Shown: in pieces, positions 25,078-33,078 of the stretch
How the letters are laid out: every line of letters begins with the position of its first letter
Numbering within the stretch: the stretch's first letter is position 1
From: JBGVMW01 sp045125095
GTDB taxonomy: Bacteria > Bacillota > Clostridia > Lachnospirales > Lachnospiraceae
Length of the DNA: 41,488 nucleotides
Direction: 5' to 3'
Assembly (NCBI GenBank): GCA_045125095.1
Contig: JBGVMW010000026.1
Coordinates: 1-41,488 of the forward strand
The notes under the pieces: model-generated
The model's input: only the letters and a program-made list of their open reading frames with translations
What the model was told of the DNA's origin: nothing
Databases searched by the model: none
Position numbers and translations under genes: made by a program

Positions 25078-27717
25078 CTACTTCAACTGTCCTAATCGTT
25101 CTTCCACCTGCTCCATCATCTGCGTATATTTCGCAAGCTTTTCTTTTTCCTCAGCAATCTTCGCTTCCGGTGCCTTGCTGATAAATTTCTCATTGCTTAA
25201 CATACCATTTACACGCGCAAGCTCTTTTGTCAAACGTTCTTTTTCCTTTGTTAAACGCTCAATTTCCTTTTCGATATCCACTAACTCTGCAAATGGCATA
25301 TAGATAACTGCATCTGCTATAACAGAAGATACCGCATCATCTGCTATTCCAGTCTTGTCTTCCTGTACCAATACCTCAGAAGCATATGCTAATGTACCAA
25401 AGAATACCGCACTATCATTGAAAATGTTTCTTACCTTTTCATTTCCGGATACCACATAAACAGTAGCCTTCTTTGATGGTGGAACATTCATCTCTGCACG
25501 TACATTACGAATGTTGCGTACTGCTTCTTTAATCAGTTCTACCGCTTCTACTGTATTCTTGTCATCTAATGCTTCCTCATATACCGGCCATTCAGAAATC
25601 ATAATAGATTCTTCTTCATCCTGCAACGTACAGAAAATTTCCTCTGTTACAAATGGCATATATGGATGAAGCAATTTTAAAGATTTTACTAATACTTCTT
25701 TTAATGTGTAAAGCGCTGCATTCTGCGATGCTTCATCATCTGTGTTGTACAGACGAGGTTTTACCATTTCAATATACCAGTCACAAAGTTCTTCCCAGAT
25801 GAAATCATAAATCTTCTGAGCAGCAATACCTAAATCATAGTTGTCCATGTTTTCGGTAACTTCCTTGATGATGGTATTTACCTTTGCACGAATCCATTTA
25901 TCTGCAATGGTAAGCTCACTGTCTGCCGGTTTGCGAAGTGTCTTGCCTTCCATATTCATCATAATGAATCGGGATGCATTCCATACTTTGTTTGCAAAGT
26001 TACGGTTGGCTTCTACTCTTTCTAAATAGAAACGCATATCATTTCCCGGTGCGTTACCTGTAATTAAAGTAAAGCGCAATGCATCTGCACCGTACTGGTC
26101 AATAATCTCTAATGGGTCAATACCATTTCCTAATGATTTACTCATTTTTCTACCCTGAGAGTCACGAACCAGACCGTGGATAAGAACCGTATCAAATGGT
26201 GTCTTTCCTGTCTGCTCGATACCGGAGAAAATCATTCTCATAACCCAGAATGGGATAATATCATATCCGGTTACTAATGTGTTGGTTGGATAGAAATGCT
26301 TAAATTCTTCTGTTTCTTCCGGCCAGCCTAATGTAGAGAATGGCCATAATGCGGAACTGAACCAGGTATCTAAGGTATCCGGATCCTGACGCATGGTCTT
26401 ACTACATTTTGGACAATTGCAGGAGCTTTCCTTGGTCACTACCATTTCGCCACAGTCATCACAATAAAATGCCGGTATCTGGTGTCCCCACCACAACTGT
26501 CTGGAAATACACCAGTCACGAATATTTTCTAACCAGTGGAAATATGTCTTTTCGAAATGTGATGGAATAAAGCGTGTCTCATTCTTCTTTACTGCTTCGA
26601 TTGCAGGACCTGCAAGTGGCTTCATTTTAACAAACCATTGCTTAGATACTCTTGGCTCAATAGTGGTTCCACAACGGTAGCAGGTTCCTACGTTATGGCT
26701 GTAGTCTTCAATTTTAACTAATGCGCCTTCTGCCTCTAAATCTTTTACAATTGCCTTTCTCGCCTCGTAACGATCCATACCTGCATACTTTGGATAATCT
26801 TCTGTAATTTTTGCATCTTCTGTCATTACGTTGACAATTGGTAAATTATGACGAAGTCCTACTTCGAAGTCGTTCGGGTCATGAGCTGGTGTAATTTTTA
26901 CAACACCAGTACCAAAATCCATTTCTACATACTCATCTGCAACAATTGGAATCTCTCTGTGTACTAATGGGAGAATCAATGTCTTTCCAATCATATCTTT
27001 ATATCGTTCATCATTTGGATTTACTGCAACTGCGGTATCACCTAATAAAGTTTCCGGTCTTGTGGTTGCCAAGTTAATATAGCCACTTCCATCCTTTAAC
27101 GGATAACGTAAATGCCAGAAATGTCCTGCCTGATCTTCATATTCTACTTCTGCATCAGAGATAGAAGTACGGCAGTGCGGACACCAGTTGATAATTCTCT
27201 CACCACGGTAAATAAGCCCTTTGTCATACAGGCGGGTAAATACTTCTTTCACTGCCTTAGAACAACCTTCGTCCATGGTAAAACGTTCTCTGTCCCAATC
27301 ACAGGAAGAACCAATTTTTTTAAGCTGTGATACGATGTTTCCGCCGTATTCCTCTTTCCATTTCCAAGCACGCTCTAAGAATTTCTCACGTCCGATATCT
27401 TCTTTTGTAATTCCTTCTTCTCTCATAGCTGCCACAATTTTTGCTTCTGTTGCAATGGAAGCATGGTCTGTTCCCGGTACCCATAACGCATTGAAGCCCT
27501 GCATTCTCTTATAACGGATTAAAATATCCTGCAAGGTGTTGTCCAATGCATGTCCCATGTGAAGCTTACCGGTAATGTTTGGTGGCGGCATCATAATGGT
27601 ATATGGTTTCTTTGTCTTGTCTACTTCTGCGTGAAAATATTTGTTGTCTGTCCACTTTTTGTACAGTCTGTCTTCTATATCTTTTGGACTGTAGGTCTTT
27701 GCTAATTCTTTGCTCAT
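25078..27717 (-). CDS. valS: Valyl-tRNA synthetase
   Basis: An 879-residue class I aminoacyl-tRNA synthetase charging tRNA-Val in the cytoplasm. HIGH-type signature PPPNITGKLHMGH (HMGH 53-56) and KMSKS (524-528) are intact. Zinc-type cysteine pairs (CPHC; CYRC; CDDC with CNCPKC) are seen, then the CP1 editing domain, the anticodon-binding domain and the C-terminal coiled coil (IEKEIERLTKEKERLTKEL) typical of ValS. The neighbouring T-box confirms amino-acid control. The leader between the T-box terminator and the ATG is about 170 bases and holds an extra hairpin element. Confidence 0.98.
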   Translation of the reverse strand: MSKELAKTYSPKDIEDRLYKKWTDNKYFHAEVDKTKKPYTIMMPPPNITGKLHMGHALDNTLQDILIRYKRMQGFNALWVPGTDHASIATEAKIVAAMREEGITKEDIGREKFLERAWKWKEEYGGNIVSQLKKIGSSCDWDRERFTMDEGCSKAVKEVFTRLYDKGLIYRGERIINWCPHCRTSISDAEVEYEDQAGHFWHLRYPLKDGSGYINLATTRPETLLGDTAVAVNPNDERYKDMIGKTLILPLVHREIPIVADEYVEMDFGTGVVKITPAHDPNDFEVGLRHNLPIVNVMTEDAKITEDYPKYAGMDRYEARKAIVKDLEAEGALVKIEDYSHNVGTCYRCGTTIEPRVSKQWFVKMKPLAGPAIEAVKKNETRFIPSHFEKTYFHWLENIRDWCISRQLWWGHQIPAFYCDDCGEMVVTKESSCNCPKCSKTMRQDPDTLDTWFSSALWPFSTLGWPEETEEFKHFYPTNTLVTGYDIIPFWVMRMIFSGIEQTGKTPFDTVLIHGLVRDSQGRKMSKSLGNGIDPLEIIDQYGADALRFTLITGNAPGNDMRFYLERVEANRNFANKVWNASRFIMMNMEGKTLRKPADSELTIADKWIRAKVNTIIKEVTENMDNYDLGIAAQKIYDFIWEELCDWYIEMVKPRLYNTDDEASQNAALYTLKEVLVKSLKLLHPYMPFVTEEIFCTLQDEEESIMISEWPVYEEALDDKNTVEAVELIKEAVRNIRNVRAEMNVPPSKKATVYVVSGNEKVRNIFNDSAVFFGTLAYASEVLVQEDKTGIADDAVSSVIADAVIYMPFAELVDIEKEIERLTKEKERLTKELARVNGMLSNEKFISKAPEAKIAEEKEKLAKYTQMMEQVEERLGQLK

Positions 27718-27790
27718 GATAAATTTCCTTTCTTTATTAATGGAATTAAGGCATTTGCTTGCACGCTTTGCCGCGCCAAATTTAGCACGC

Positions 27791-27897
27791 AGTGCACCTT
27801 CCTTCCAAATTCGTGCGCATCACTTTTTATATCCCAGGAAATTTCATACTTTACGTCATGCAACGAACTGTTGTAATTTCCTAGTATATAAAAAAAA
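27791..27897 (-). repeat. Terminator-linked hairpin element, copy A
   Basis: Starts in the U-tract of the T-box terminator on the minus strand (T8-ATATACTAG) and forms a hairpin, 27836-27843 with 27875-27882 (8 bp perfect) plus an AT-rich base. It ends with a conserved flank (ATAAAAAGTGATGCGCACG, then GTGCACT) that is nearly identical in copy B (30643-30732). It lies within the valS leader. Confidence 0.55.
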
Positions 27898-28181
27898 GCC
27901 CTCTGCAATCTGCATAAGCAGAAAGCAAAGGGCGAATGTCTCGCGGTACCACCTTTTCTTATGATGAGTCATTCTCTAATACATACTCACATATCTCACA
28001 TCGTCAAATTAACGAACATCCTGTAACGTGGATGAAACGTGGCAATCTACTAAGTTCAACTGCCCGGTTCAAAAGCTACCTTCCATGTATCCTGCAATAA
28101 GAAGTCTTTCAGCCGTCTATACGAACTTCTCTCTCTGAAAAGGGTTCTACATGTACTCCTCTTTATCGCTACCTTTATCTT
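27889..28181 (-). promoter_or_regulatory. T-box riboswitch leader of valS
   Basis: The canonical T-box sequence AAGGTGGTACCGCG (minus strand, about 27954-27941) is followed by a strong terminator, GCCCTNTGC arms at 27898-27933 with a run of eight T. Upstream lies a stem I region with an AG-rich bulge (CAGAGAGAG). A GTA triplet at 28079-28077, in AAGGTAGCTTT, is the likely valine specifier. Uncharged tRNA-Val should stabilise the antiterminator and allow valS transcription. The identity is secure; the specifier is a reading without a full fold. Confidence 0.93.
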
Positions 28182-28187
28182 TTTCTC

Positions 28188-28216
28188 ATGATAGCGGTTT
28201 TACAAGCATTTGTCAA
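28188..28216 (-). promoter_or_regulatory. Sigma-A promoter of valS
   Basis: Minus strand perfect TTGACA (28216-28211), 17-base spacer, TATCAT (28193-28188). It begins 10 bases before the TPM gene stop and directly precedes the T-box. Confidence 0.8.
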
Positions 28217-28225
28217 TATACGAAT

Positions 28226-29062
28226 TTAGAAATCTGCACCATCACTGCCACCAAAGTTTCCGCCTGAGCTTCCACCACCATCACTACTACTATTATTGTC
28301 TGTGCTTATTCTGGTTTTTGTTACTTCTTCTTTGATAAATATATCACTATGCCCTAACAGTCTTGCGTTCCCGTTCCGGTATACTGTACTGCTTGAGGTA
28401 TTGCTATCGGTACCACCTAAAAACCTCACTAACAAGAAAGTAAGCAGTGCTGCACATCCTGCTGATACTACAATGTGCATTAAAATTCCGGTAATATCAA
28501 ACCCATTTTCATATACTTCTGTCTCATAATCATCTTCATAGTATGACACTTCTTCCGTATCATCTCCATAATATGGTCCTTCTTCTTCGACATCATAACC
28601 AATCCCATCCAAAGCACCTACTATGTTTTCAATATACGCAACACATCCTTCATAGTACTGGCTTGATTTCAAATAGGATGCTGTCTCGTCATCAAATTCA
28701 TTCAACTTACTATCAGGAACCCAGTCATGTCCCGTACCCGCAGAAAGAATATATACTTTTCTATCTTCCATATCAATAAGTAGCAAAAAACCATTCGTAT
28801 ACCCGGACTCCAAGTAATAATTTTTTGCATAATCTTTAAAGTAACGGTCTTCCATATCATCCGCGGTAACTATTGCAATGTCCAAGTCATACAAAGCAGA
28901 ATACTCCACACACATGTTACTTAAATCTTCTTCTTCCTCATCAGTCAACAAATCTGCTTTGTCTTCCACATACTCTCCTGCTTCAGCCTGCAATTTCATC
29001 CCAGTCAATGCTACGCATGCAAACACCATAACAATAAAAAATCTATGTAACTTCTTTTTCAC
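28226..29062 (-). CDS. TPM-domain membrane protein
   Basis: A 278-residue exported protein with signal peptide (about 1-29, MKKKLHRFFIVMVFACVALTG), a TPM domain (about 30-155, formerly DUF477, with YVEDKADLLTDEEEEDL and NGFLLLIDMEDRKVYILSAG), an acidic tyrosine-rich linker, one membrane segment (about 190-213) and a Gly/Ser-rich tail. TPM proteins are linked to membrane-protein or photosystem repair and sometimes phosphatase activity; the role here is unknown. The start codon is GTG at 29062 with AGGAGG 7 bases upstream. It follows the zinc-ribbon gene by 11 bases, a pairing that I recall from other Firmicutes. Confidence 0.85.
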   Translation of the reverse strand: MKKKLHRFFIVMVFACVALTGMKLQAEAGEYVEDKADLLTDEEEEDLSNMCVEYSALYDLDIAIVTADDMEDRYFKDYAKNYYLESGYTNGFLLLIDMEDRKVYILSAGTGHDWVPDSKLNEFDDETASYLKSSQYYEGCVAYIENIVGALDGIGYDVEEEGPYYGDDTEEVSYYEDDYETEVYENGFDITGILMHIVVSAGCAALLTFLLVRFLGGTDSNTSSSTVYRNGNARLLGHSDIFIKEEVTKTRISTDNNSSSDGGGSSGGNFGGSDGADF

Positions 29063-29073
29063 AATCGCACCTC

Positions 29074-30063
29074 CTACCTAAAAATCATTTGAGTCAACAA
29101 GAAACATATTAGAAATGCTATTGCAAATGTGAATCCGATTTTTAGTTTTGATTTTGGAAATGTTCCAATTACTTTTCCGGTCTGTCCATTGATAAAAATC
29201 GGGAAATTTTTGTTATTATAGCGCAATTCTGTAACCCACACCGGAAAAAGAGCCGCATTACTGTCCGTCGCAGTTGCATCTATCGTTCCACCTAATTTTA
29301 GAATGGTATCGTATCCATGAATGGTATTTTGAAGCTCCTCGTCTACAAACTGACTCAATTTTCTTCTTGCTACATTCTCTCCTGTTTCACGATTCACATC
29401 ATACCGGTCTGCCTGGAATCCCATTAAATAATTAAATTGAAACGGCGTCAATTCCTGATAATCGTATGGCTCTAAATCATAAGATATCTGATCGTCCATT
29501 GCCACCAAACCATCACTTGGAATGTTATCATATGACACTTTCACTTCTCGTGTCACTCTATAATATCTGGTTACCGTATAATCATACTCCGAATCCGAGT
29601 GATGTCTGATGGTTCTACAATCATATTCGCCAAATCCCACCGCATCAAAATCGAACATCCAATATGGCACATATGTTCCATGCAGATGCTCTATAGACGT
29701 TGCTAATACCCGCTGTGTCGGCCCAAATTTATTTTTCCTCAGCCGTACACGCAAAATATCTTCTGCCTGCCTTTTTGATATAAAAAAAGGAATTATCACA
29801 TCAGGCTTATACTCTCCCTCTGCCTGAGAACCTATAATGTTCGGGCTATGACAATATGGGCATAATACTGCCATTGTTGTTGCTGCCGGCACTTCTAAGT
29901 TGCCACCACACACTAAACAATGCCAGGCATCCTCTCCATGTTTATGCACCGCTGTGTTTGATGGTTCTATCTCTGTTTCACAATGCTCACAAAATAGTTG
30001 CTGTTTCTCCGGACTGAATACCATGGAACTGCCACAATTCGGACACTTACTCGTGTAATTCAT
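29074..30063 (-). CDS. Zinc-ribbon membrane protein paired with TPM protein
   Basis: A 329-residue protein with two or three zinc-ribbon motifs at the N-terminus (Cys7/10/25/28 and Cys49/52/68/71), a large beta-rich middle (about 90-300, with HGTYVPYWMFDFDAVGFGEYDCRT) and one C-terminal membrane segment (about 303-325). It has the layout of TFIIB-type zinc-ribbon proteins often found next to TPM or SPFH genes. Probably tail-anchored with the main domain in the cytoplasm. Ribosome site AAGGGGG. Function not known. Confidence 0.8.
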   Translation of the reverse strand: MNYTSKCPNCGSSMVFSPEKQQLFCEHCETEIEPSNTAVHKHGEDAWHCLVCGGNLEVPAATTMAVLCPYCHSPNIIGSQAEGEYKPDVIIPFFISKRQAEDILRVRLRKNKFGPTQRVLATSIEHLHGTYVPYWMFDFDAVGFGEYDCRTIRHHSDSEYDYTVTRYYRVTREVKVSYDNIPSDGLVAMDDQISYDLEPYDYQELTPFQFNYLMGFQADRYDVNRETGENVARRKLSQFVDEELQNTIHGYDTILKLGGTIDATATDSNAALFPVWVTELRYNNKNFPIFINGQTGKVIGTFPKSKLKIGFTFAIAFLICFLLTQMIFR

Positions 30064-30109
30064 CCATTTTACCCCCTTGTACTTTTACTATTACCATATT
30101 CATCCTTTT

Positions 30110-30150
30110 GTGATTTTAACATACATTGGGATAATTTACTAGTATAGAAA
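30110..30150 (-). repeat. Terminator-linked element, degenerate copy D
   Basis: Directly after the spoVAE terminator the minus strand reads TTTTTCTATACTAGTAAAT and then shares GTATG with copies A and B. The second arm of the hairpin is poorly preserved. Confidence 0.3.
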
Positions 30151-30187
30151 AAGAACCCCATACTGCATTCCGTCAGTACAGAATTCT
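30143..30187 (-). terminator. Terminator of spoVAE
   Basis: A 14-pair stem, 30152-30165 with 30174-30187, fully paired only in minus-strand RNA because it uses several G-U wobbles; loop 8, then TTTTTC. Confidence 0.7.
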
Positions 30188-30203
30188 TTCCACATACGCT
30201 GAT

Positions 30204-30560
30204 TTACTTTTTCATTTTTGGTTCAAAGACAAGTGCCGCTAAAAATCCAAACAACAGTGCAGCACTGATTCCTACTGCACTGGATGTAAAACCACCCATA
30301 AAAATGCCGATGAAACCATTTTCATCCACCGCCTTTTGGACACCTGTCCACAATACATTTCCGAAACCCAACAGTGGTACACTGGCACCTGCTCCGGCAA
30401 ATTCCTGTAATGGCTTAAATATCTGCAATGCCCCCAATACAACTCCTGTACAGACCAGCATCACCATAATTCTTCCCGGCATCAGCTTTGTCTTTTCCAT
30501 AAGTATCTGCACCAATGCACAAATCAGTCCACCAACCCAGAATGCATTTACATAATCCAT
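30204..30560 (-). CDS. spoVAE: Stage V sporulation protein AE
   Basis: A 118-residue polytopic membrane protein matching SpoVAE (SpoVAEb type) of clostridia. It contains LICALVQILMEKTKLMPGRIMV, the GAGASVPLLGFGN segment and C-terminal helices FGFLAALVFEPKMKK. SpoVA proteins form the channel for dipicolinic acid (DPA) uptake into and release from the spore. The ATG at 30560 has GGAGG 8 bases upstream and lies about 14 bases after the predicted sigma-G start point, which rules out the longer frame to 30611. It stands alone, separated from spoVAD by the GH31 gene. Confidence 0.95.
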   Translation of the reverse strand: MDYVNAFWVGGLICALVQILMEKTKLMPGRIMVMLVCTGVVLGALQIFKPLQEFAGAGASVPLLGFGNVLWTGVQKAVDENGFIGIFMGGFTSSAVGISAALLFGFLAALVFEPKMKK

Positions 30561-30580
30561 AGCATATTCCTCCATGAGGT

Positions 30581-30610
30581 TAGTATGTACGGTTATGTTT
30601 TTTTTATGCA
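30581..30610 (-). promoter_or_regulatory. Sigma-G promoter of spoVAE
   Basis: Minus strand TGCATA (30610-30605), spacer of exactly 17, CATACTA (30587-30581). This equals the consensus for forespore sigma-G (TGMATA, CATACTA). It gives spoVAE an independent forespore transcript with a very short leader. Confidence 0.8.
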
Positions 30611-30642
30611 TAAAACCAGCATATTATCATTTTACAGTTTAT

Positions 30643-30732
30643 AGTGCATCTTTCCAATTCGTGCGCATCCTTTTTATCTACTAGCACATTTCATACATTA
30701 TATTTTACAATGATTTGCTAGTAGATAAAAAC
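30643..30732 (-). repeat. Terminator-linked hairpin element, copy B
   Basis: Begins at the U-tract of the GH31 terminator (minus strand TTTTTATCTACTAG). The arms 30675-30686 and 30716-30727 pair perfectly over 12 bases. The far flank matches copy A (AAAAAGGATGCGCACGAATT, then TGCACT). Arm sequences differ between A and B while pairing is kept. Confidence 0.55.
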
Positions 30733-30759
30733 GACCGGCTGAGTTATCCTCAACCGGTC
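30726..30759 (-). terminator. Terminator of the GH31 gene
   Basis: Eleven-pair stem, 30733-30743 with 30749-30759 (one wobble), loop of 5, then GTTTTTAT on the minus strand. Confidence 0.85.
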
Positions 30760-30842
30760 ATAATTGATATCAACAGCTTACGCCTATTTGCGATATAAGT
30801 TTTTCTAATGCAGCCCATTTGAGCCCTTATTCCAAAACTCTT

Positions 30843-32834
30843 TTACACCATAATCTTAGTCACATACTTATTTAAATCGTAATCTTTTGACACACCATCA
30901 TCCATGTAATACTGGTAGCTGCCGCCTTCTGTATAACCAATGAATGCAAGATTTTCAAAATCCAACTCTGCTACACGTTTTGCAGTCTCACATAATGGAA
31001 GCACTTTTCCCTTGCGGATATAGAATACCACTTCTTCAATATCCACTTCTACATAATGATAGCCTTTGTCTAATACCTTCGTTAATAATTCGCCATCCTT
31101 CGTCAGACGAACTAACATCATTTCTTCCGGTAAATATACAGTTCTTCCGGTTGCATTCTGCTCGTACACTGGCGCAATCATCAAGCTGTCACCAACCAAA
31201 AGCTGATCTTCTATATGTTTTGCCTGCTTGTCATCCGGATAAGCAAATGCAAACGGAATATACATCATCTCATCGTTTAATACCGCTTTCATATACTCAC
31301 TGTAAAGATATGGAATCAGACGGTAACGGAATTTTGTCATATTACGGAATGCTGCAATATTTTCAAACTGGTAAAACTCCTGCTCTCTTGTTCCCAATGC
31401 AGAGTGGTTACGCATCAACGGTGTAAAGATACCAAGTGCTACCCAGCGCAACATTAAATCTTCTGTACAATGTGTACCAAATCCACCCATATCAGCACCC
31501 ATATACATAAATCCACACATGTTGAGCGATGGCATCATCTTTAAATGTAACAGAATGTGTGACCACCAGGACATGTTATCGCCCATCCAGACACCACCAT
31601 AACGATGTGCACCGATATAAGATGCTCTGGAGAACATTAACGTTCTTTTTTCCGGTCTTAAATCTTCAAATGCTTCTCCAGCAGCTCTTGTCATCATATA
31701 TCCATAGATGTTGTGAACCTTATCATGGCAAATCTGTTTTCCATCGATGTTATGGTAGAAAGAAGAATAATCCTTTGGACTATTTTTGACACCATTTAAC
31801 ACATCTCCTAATTTGAAGAAATCATAAACACCTAAATTTCTGTCCTCAATGGTCTGGAAGAAATCAAGTGCCTCATTTAATCCTTTTTCAGAATAGAAAA
31901 TAGCAGGCTCATTCATATCGTTCCAGAAACCTTCCATTCCCATATCGGTAAGCACTTTATATTTATGACCAAACCATTCTCTTGCTTCCTTATTGCAGAA
32001 ATCCGGGAAATGTACTTTTCCGGGCCATACAGCACCAACGAAATTTTCGCCATCTGCTTCCTTACAGAAATATCCTTTTTCTACACCTTCTTCATAGATA
32101 TCATATCCATCTTCAATCTTTACCCCTGCATCGATAATCGGAATCAAACGGATGTTGTCTTTCTTTAATTCATCAGATAGTCCTTTCAAATCCGGGAATC
32201 TTTCTTTATCTACTGTAAAATCCTTGAATCGCTCCATATAATCAATATCTAAATATACCGTATCTAATGGAATATCAATTTCATCATAACGATCTACTAC
32301 GGTACGAATATCACTTTCATTCATGTAGCCCCATCTTGACTGCTGATAACCAAATGCCCAGATTGGTGCAATAAAGCTTTTTCCGATGGCATGTCTGAAC
32401 TTTTTCACAATTTCCAACAAACTGCTGCCTTCTACAATATATACATCAACATCTGTATCTGTTGTAATTTCCATCACATTTGATTTTGTGTAGCCAATAT
32501 CAAATACAACCTTTGCAGGTGTATCAAAAAATACTCCAAAACGTTCTTTTCCGTCTACTACAAGAAAATTATGAGATGCATAGAGAGAATGTTTTTCTTC
32601 ACTGTGTACCGGGTCATCTGCACAATCGCTGACATATTTCCAACCACGCTTATTAATTCCCCTAACCTGCTCGCCCAAGCCGTAAACGGCTGTTTCCTTA
32701 TCCATTTCATAAGTAAAAACTATGGCACCTTCTGTTTTCTTTACAGAAAATTCTTTTAATTCGCCAGTAGCTGCTTCTACTGGTTCAACCACTGCATCTG
32801 TCGCAATTACATTTCCATACTGATAACGTTTCAT
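30843..32834 (-). CDS. GH31 alpha-glucosidase
   Basis: A 663-residue family 31 glycoside hydrolase without signal peptide, so probably cytoplasmic. The catalytic nucleophile region GFWNDMNEPAIF (Asp306) and acid/base region GGVWMGDNMSWW (Asp419) are intact. N-terminal beta-sandwich about 1-150; barrel about 155-500; C-terminal strands follow. Length and catalytic numbering are close to what I remember for the gut Ruminococcus/Blautia obeum enzyme that prefers alpha-1,6 (isomaltose-type) links, so isomalto-oligosaccharides are the likely substrate; this is inference. The ATG at 32834 has AAGGAG 7 bases upstream. It has its own sigma-A promoter and two CcpA/LacI-like operators. Confidence 0.94.
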   Translation of the reverse strand: MKRYQYGNVIATDAVVEPVEAATGELKEFSVKKTEGAIVFTYEMDKETAVYGLGEQVRGINKRGWKYVSDCADDPVHSEEKHSLYASHNFLVVDGKERFGVFFDTPAKVVFDIGYTKSNVMEITTDTDVDVYIVEGSSLLEIVKKFRHAIGKSFIAPIWAFGYQQSRWGYMNESDIRTVVDRYDEIDIPLDTVYLDIDYMERFKDFTVDKERFPDLKGLSDELKKDNIRLIPIIDAGVKIEDGYDIYEEGVEKGYFCKEADGENFVGAVWPGKVHFPDFCNKEAREWFGHKYKVLTDMGMEGFWNDMNEPAIFYSEKGLNEALDFFQTIEDRNLGVYDFFKLGDVLNGVKNSPKDYSSFYHNIDGKQICHDKVHNIYGYMMTRAAGEAFEDLRPEKRTLMFSRASYIGAHRYGGVWMGDNMSWWSHILLHLKMMPSLNMCGFMYMGADMGGFGTHCTEDLMLRWVALGIFTPLMRNHSALGTREQEFYQFENIAAFRNMTKFRYRLIPYLYSEYMKAVLNDEMMYIPFAFAYPDDKQAKHIEDQLLVGDSLMIAPVYEQNATGRTVYLPEEMMLVRLTKDGELLTKVLDKGYHYVEVDIEEVVFYIRKGKVLPLCETAKRVAELDFENLAFIGYTEGGSYQYYMDDGVSKDYDLNKYVTKIMV

Positions 32835-32873
32835 TTGTTTACTCCTTCCATTCCTCATACGATAACGTTTTCA
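32821..32873 (-). promoter_or_regulatory. Tandem CcpA/LacI-type operators at the GH31 start
   Basis: TGAAAACGTTATCG (32873-32860) fits the cre consensus TGWAANCGNTNWCA at all but the last position. A second, one-base-shorter copy TGAAACGTTATCA (32833-32821) overlaps the start codon. Both continue into TATG, so they form a direct repeat 40 bases apart. This suggests carbon-source repression. Just upstream, ATTTGCC/GGCAAAT forms a leader hairpin (about 32874-32911). Confidence 0.55.
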
Positions 32874-33023
32874 ATTTGCCACCTAGTAATATACTATCTC
32901 ATCAGGCAAATAAATTCTTGCATATTTTTTTCTAAAACTTGTACTATTTCCACTTCCAGAACGAATTCCTATCCCCAGCACCTCATTTTGTATATAACGC
33001 TACTCTTGACGCACTATATTTTT

Positions 33024-33052
33024 ATTATAGCAAACTTCCCATTGTTCTTCAA
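33024..33052 (-). promoter_or_regulatory. Sigma-A promoter of the GH31 gene
   Basis: Minus strand TTGAAG (33052-33047), 17-base spacer, perfect TATAAT (33029-33024), only 27 bases downstream of the spoVAD stop. The resulting leader is about 180 bases. Confidence 0.7.
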
Positions 33053-33078
33053 TATGCAAGAGCCTGCTTCAGCGTTCT

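Noticed and set aside
30944..31426. Plus-strand ORF of 160 codons inside GH31
   Set aside because: Antisense to the well-supported GH31 gene; no start signal.
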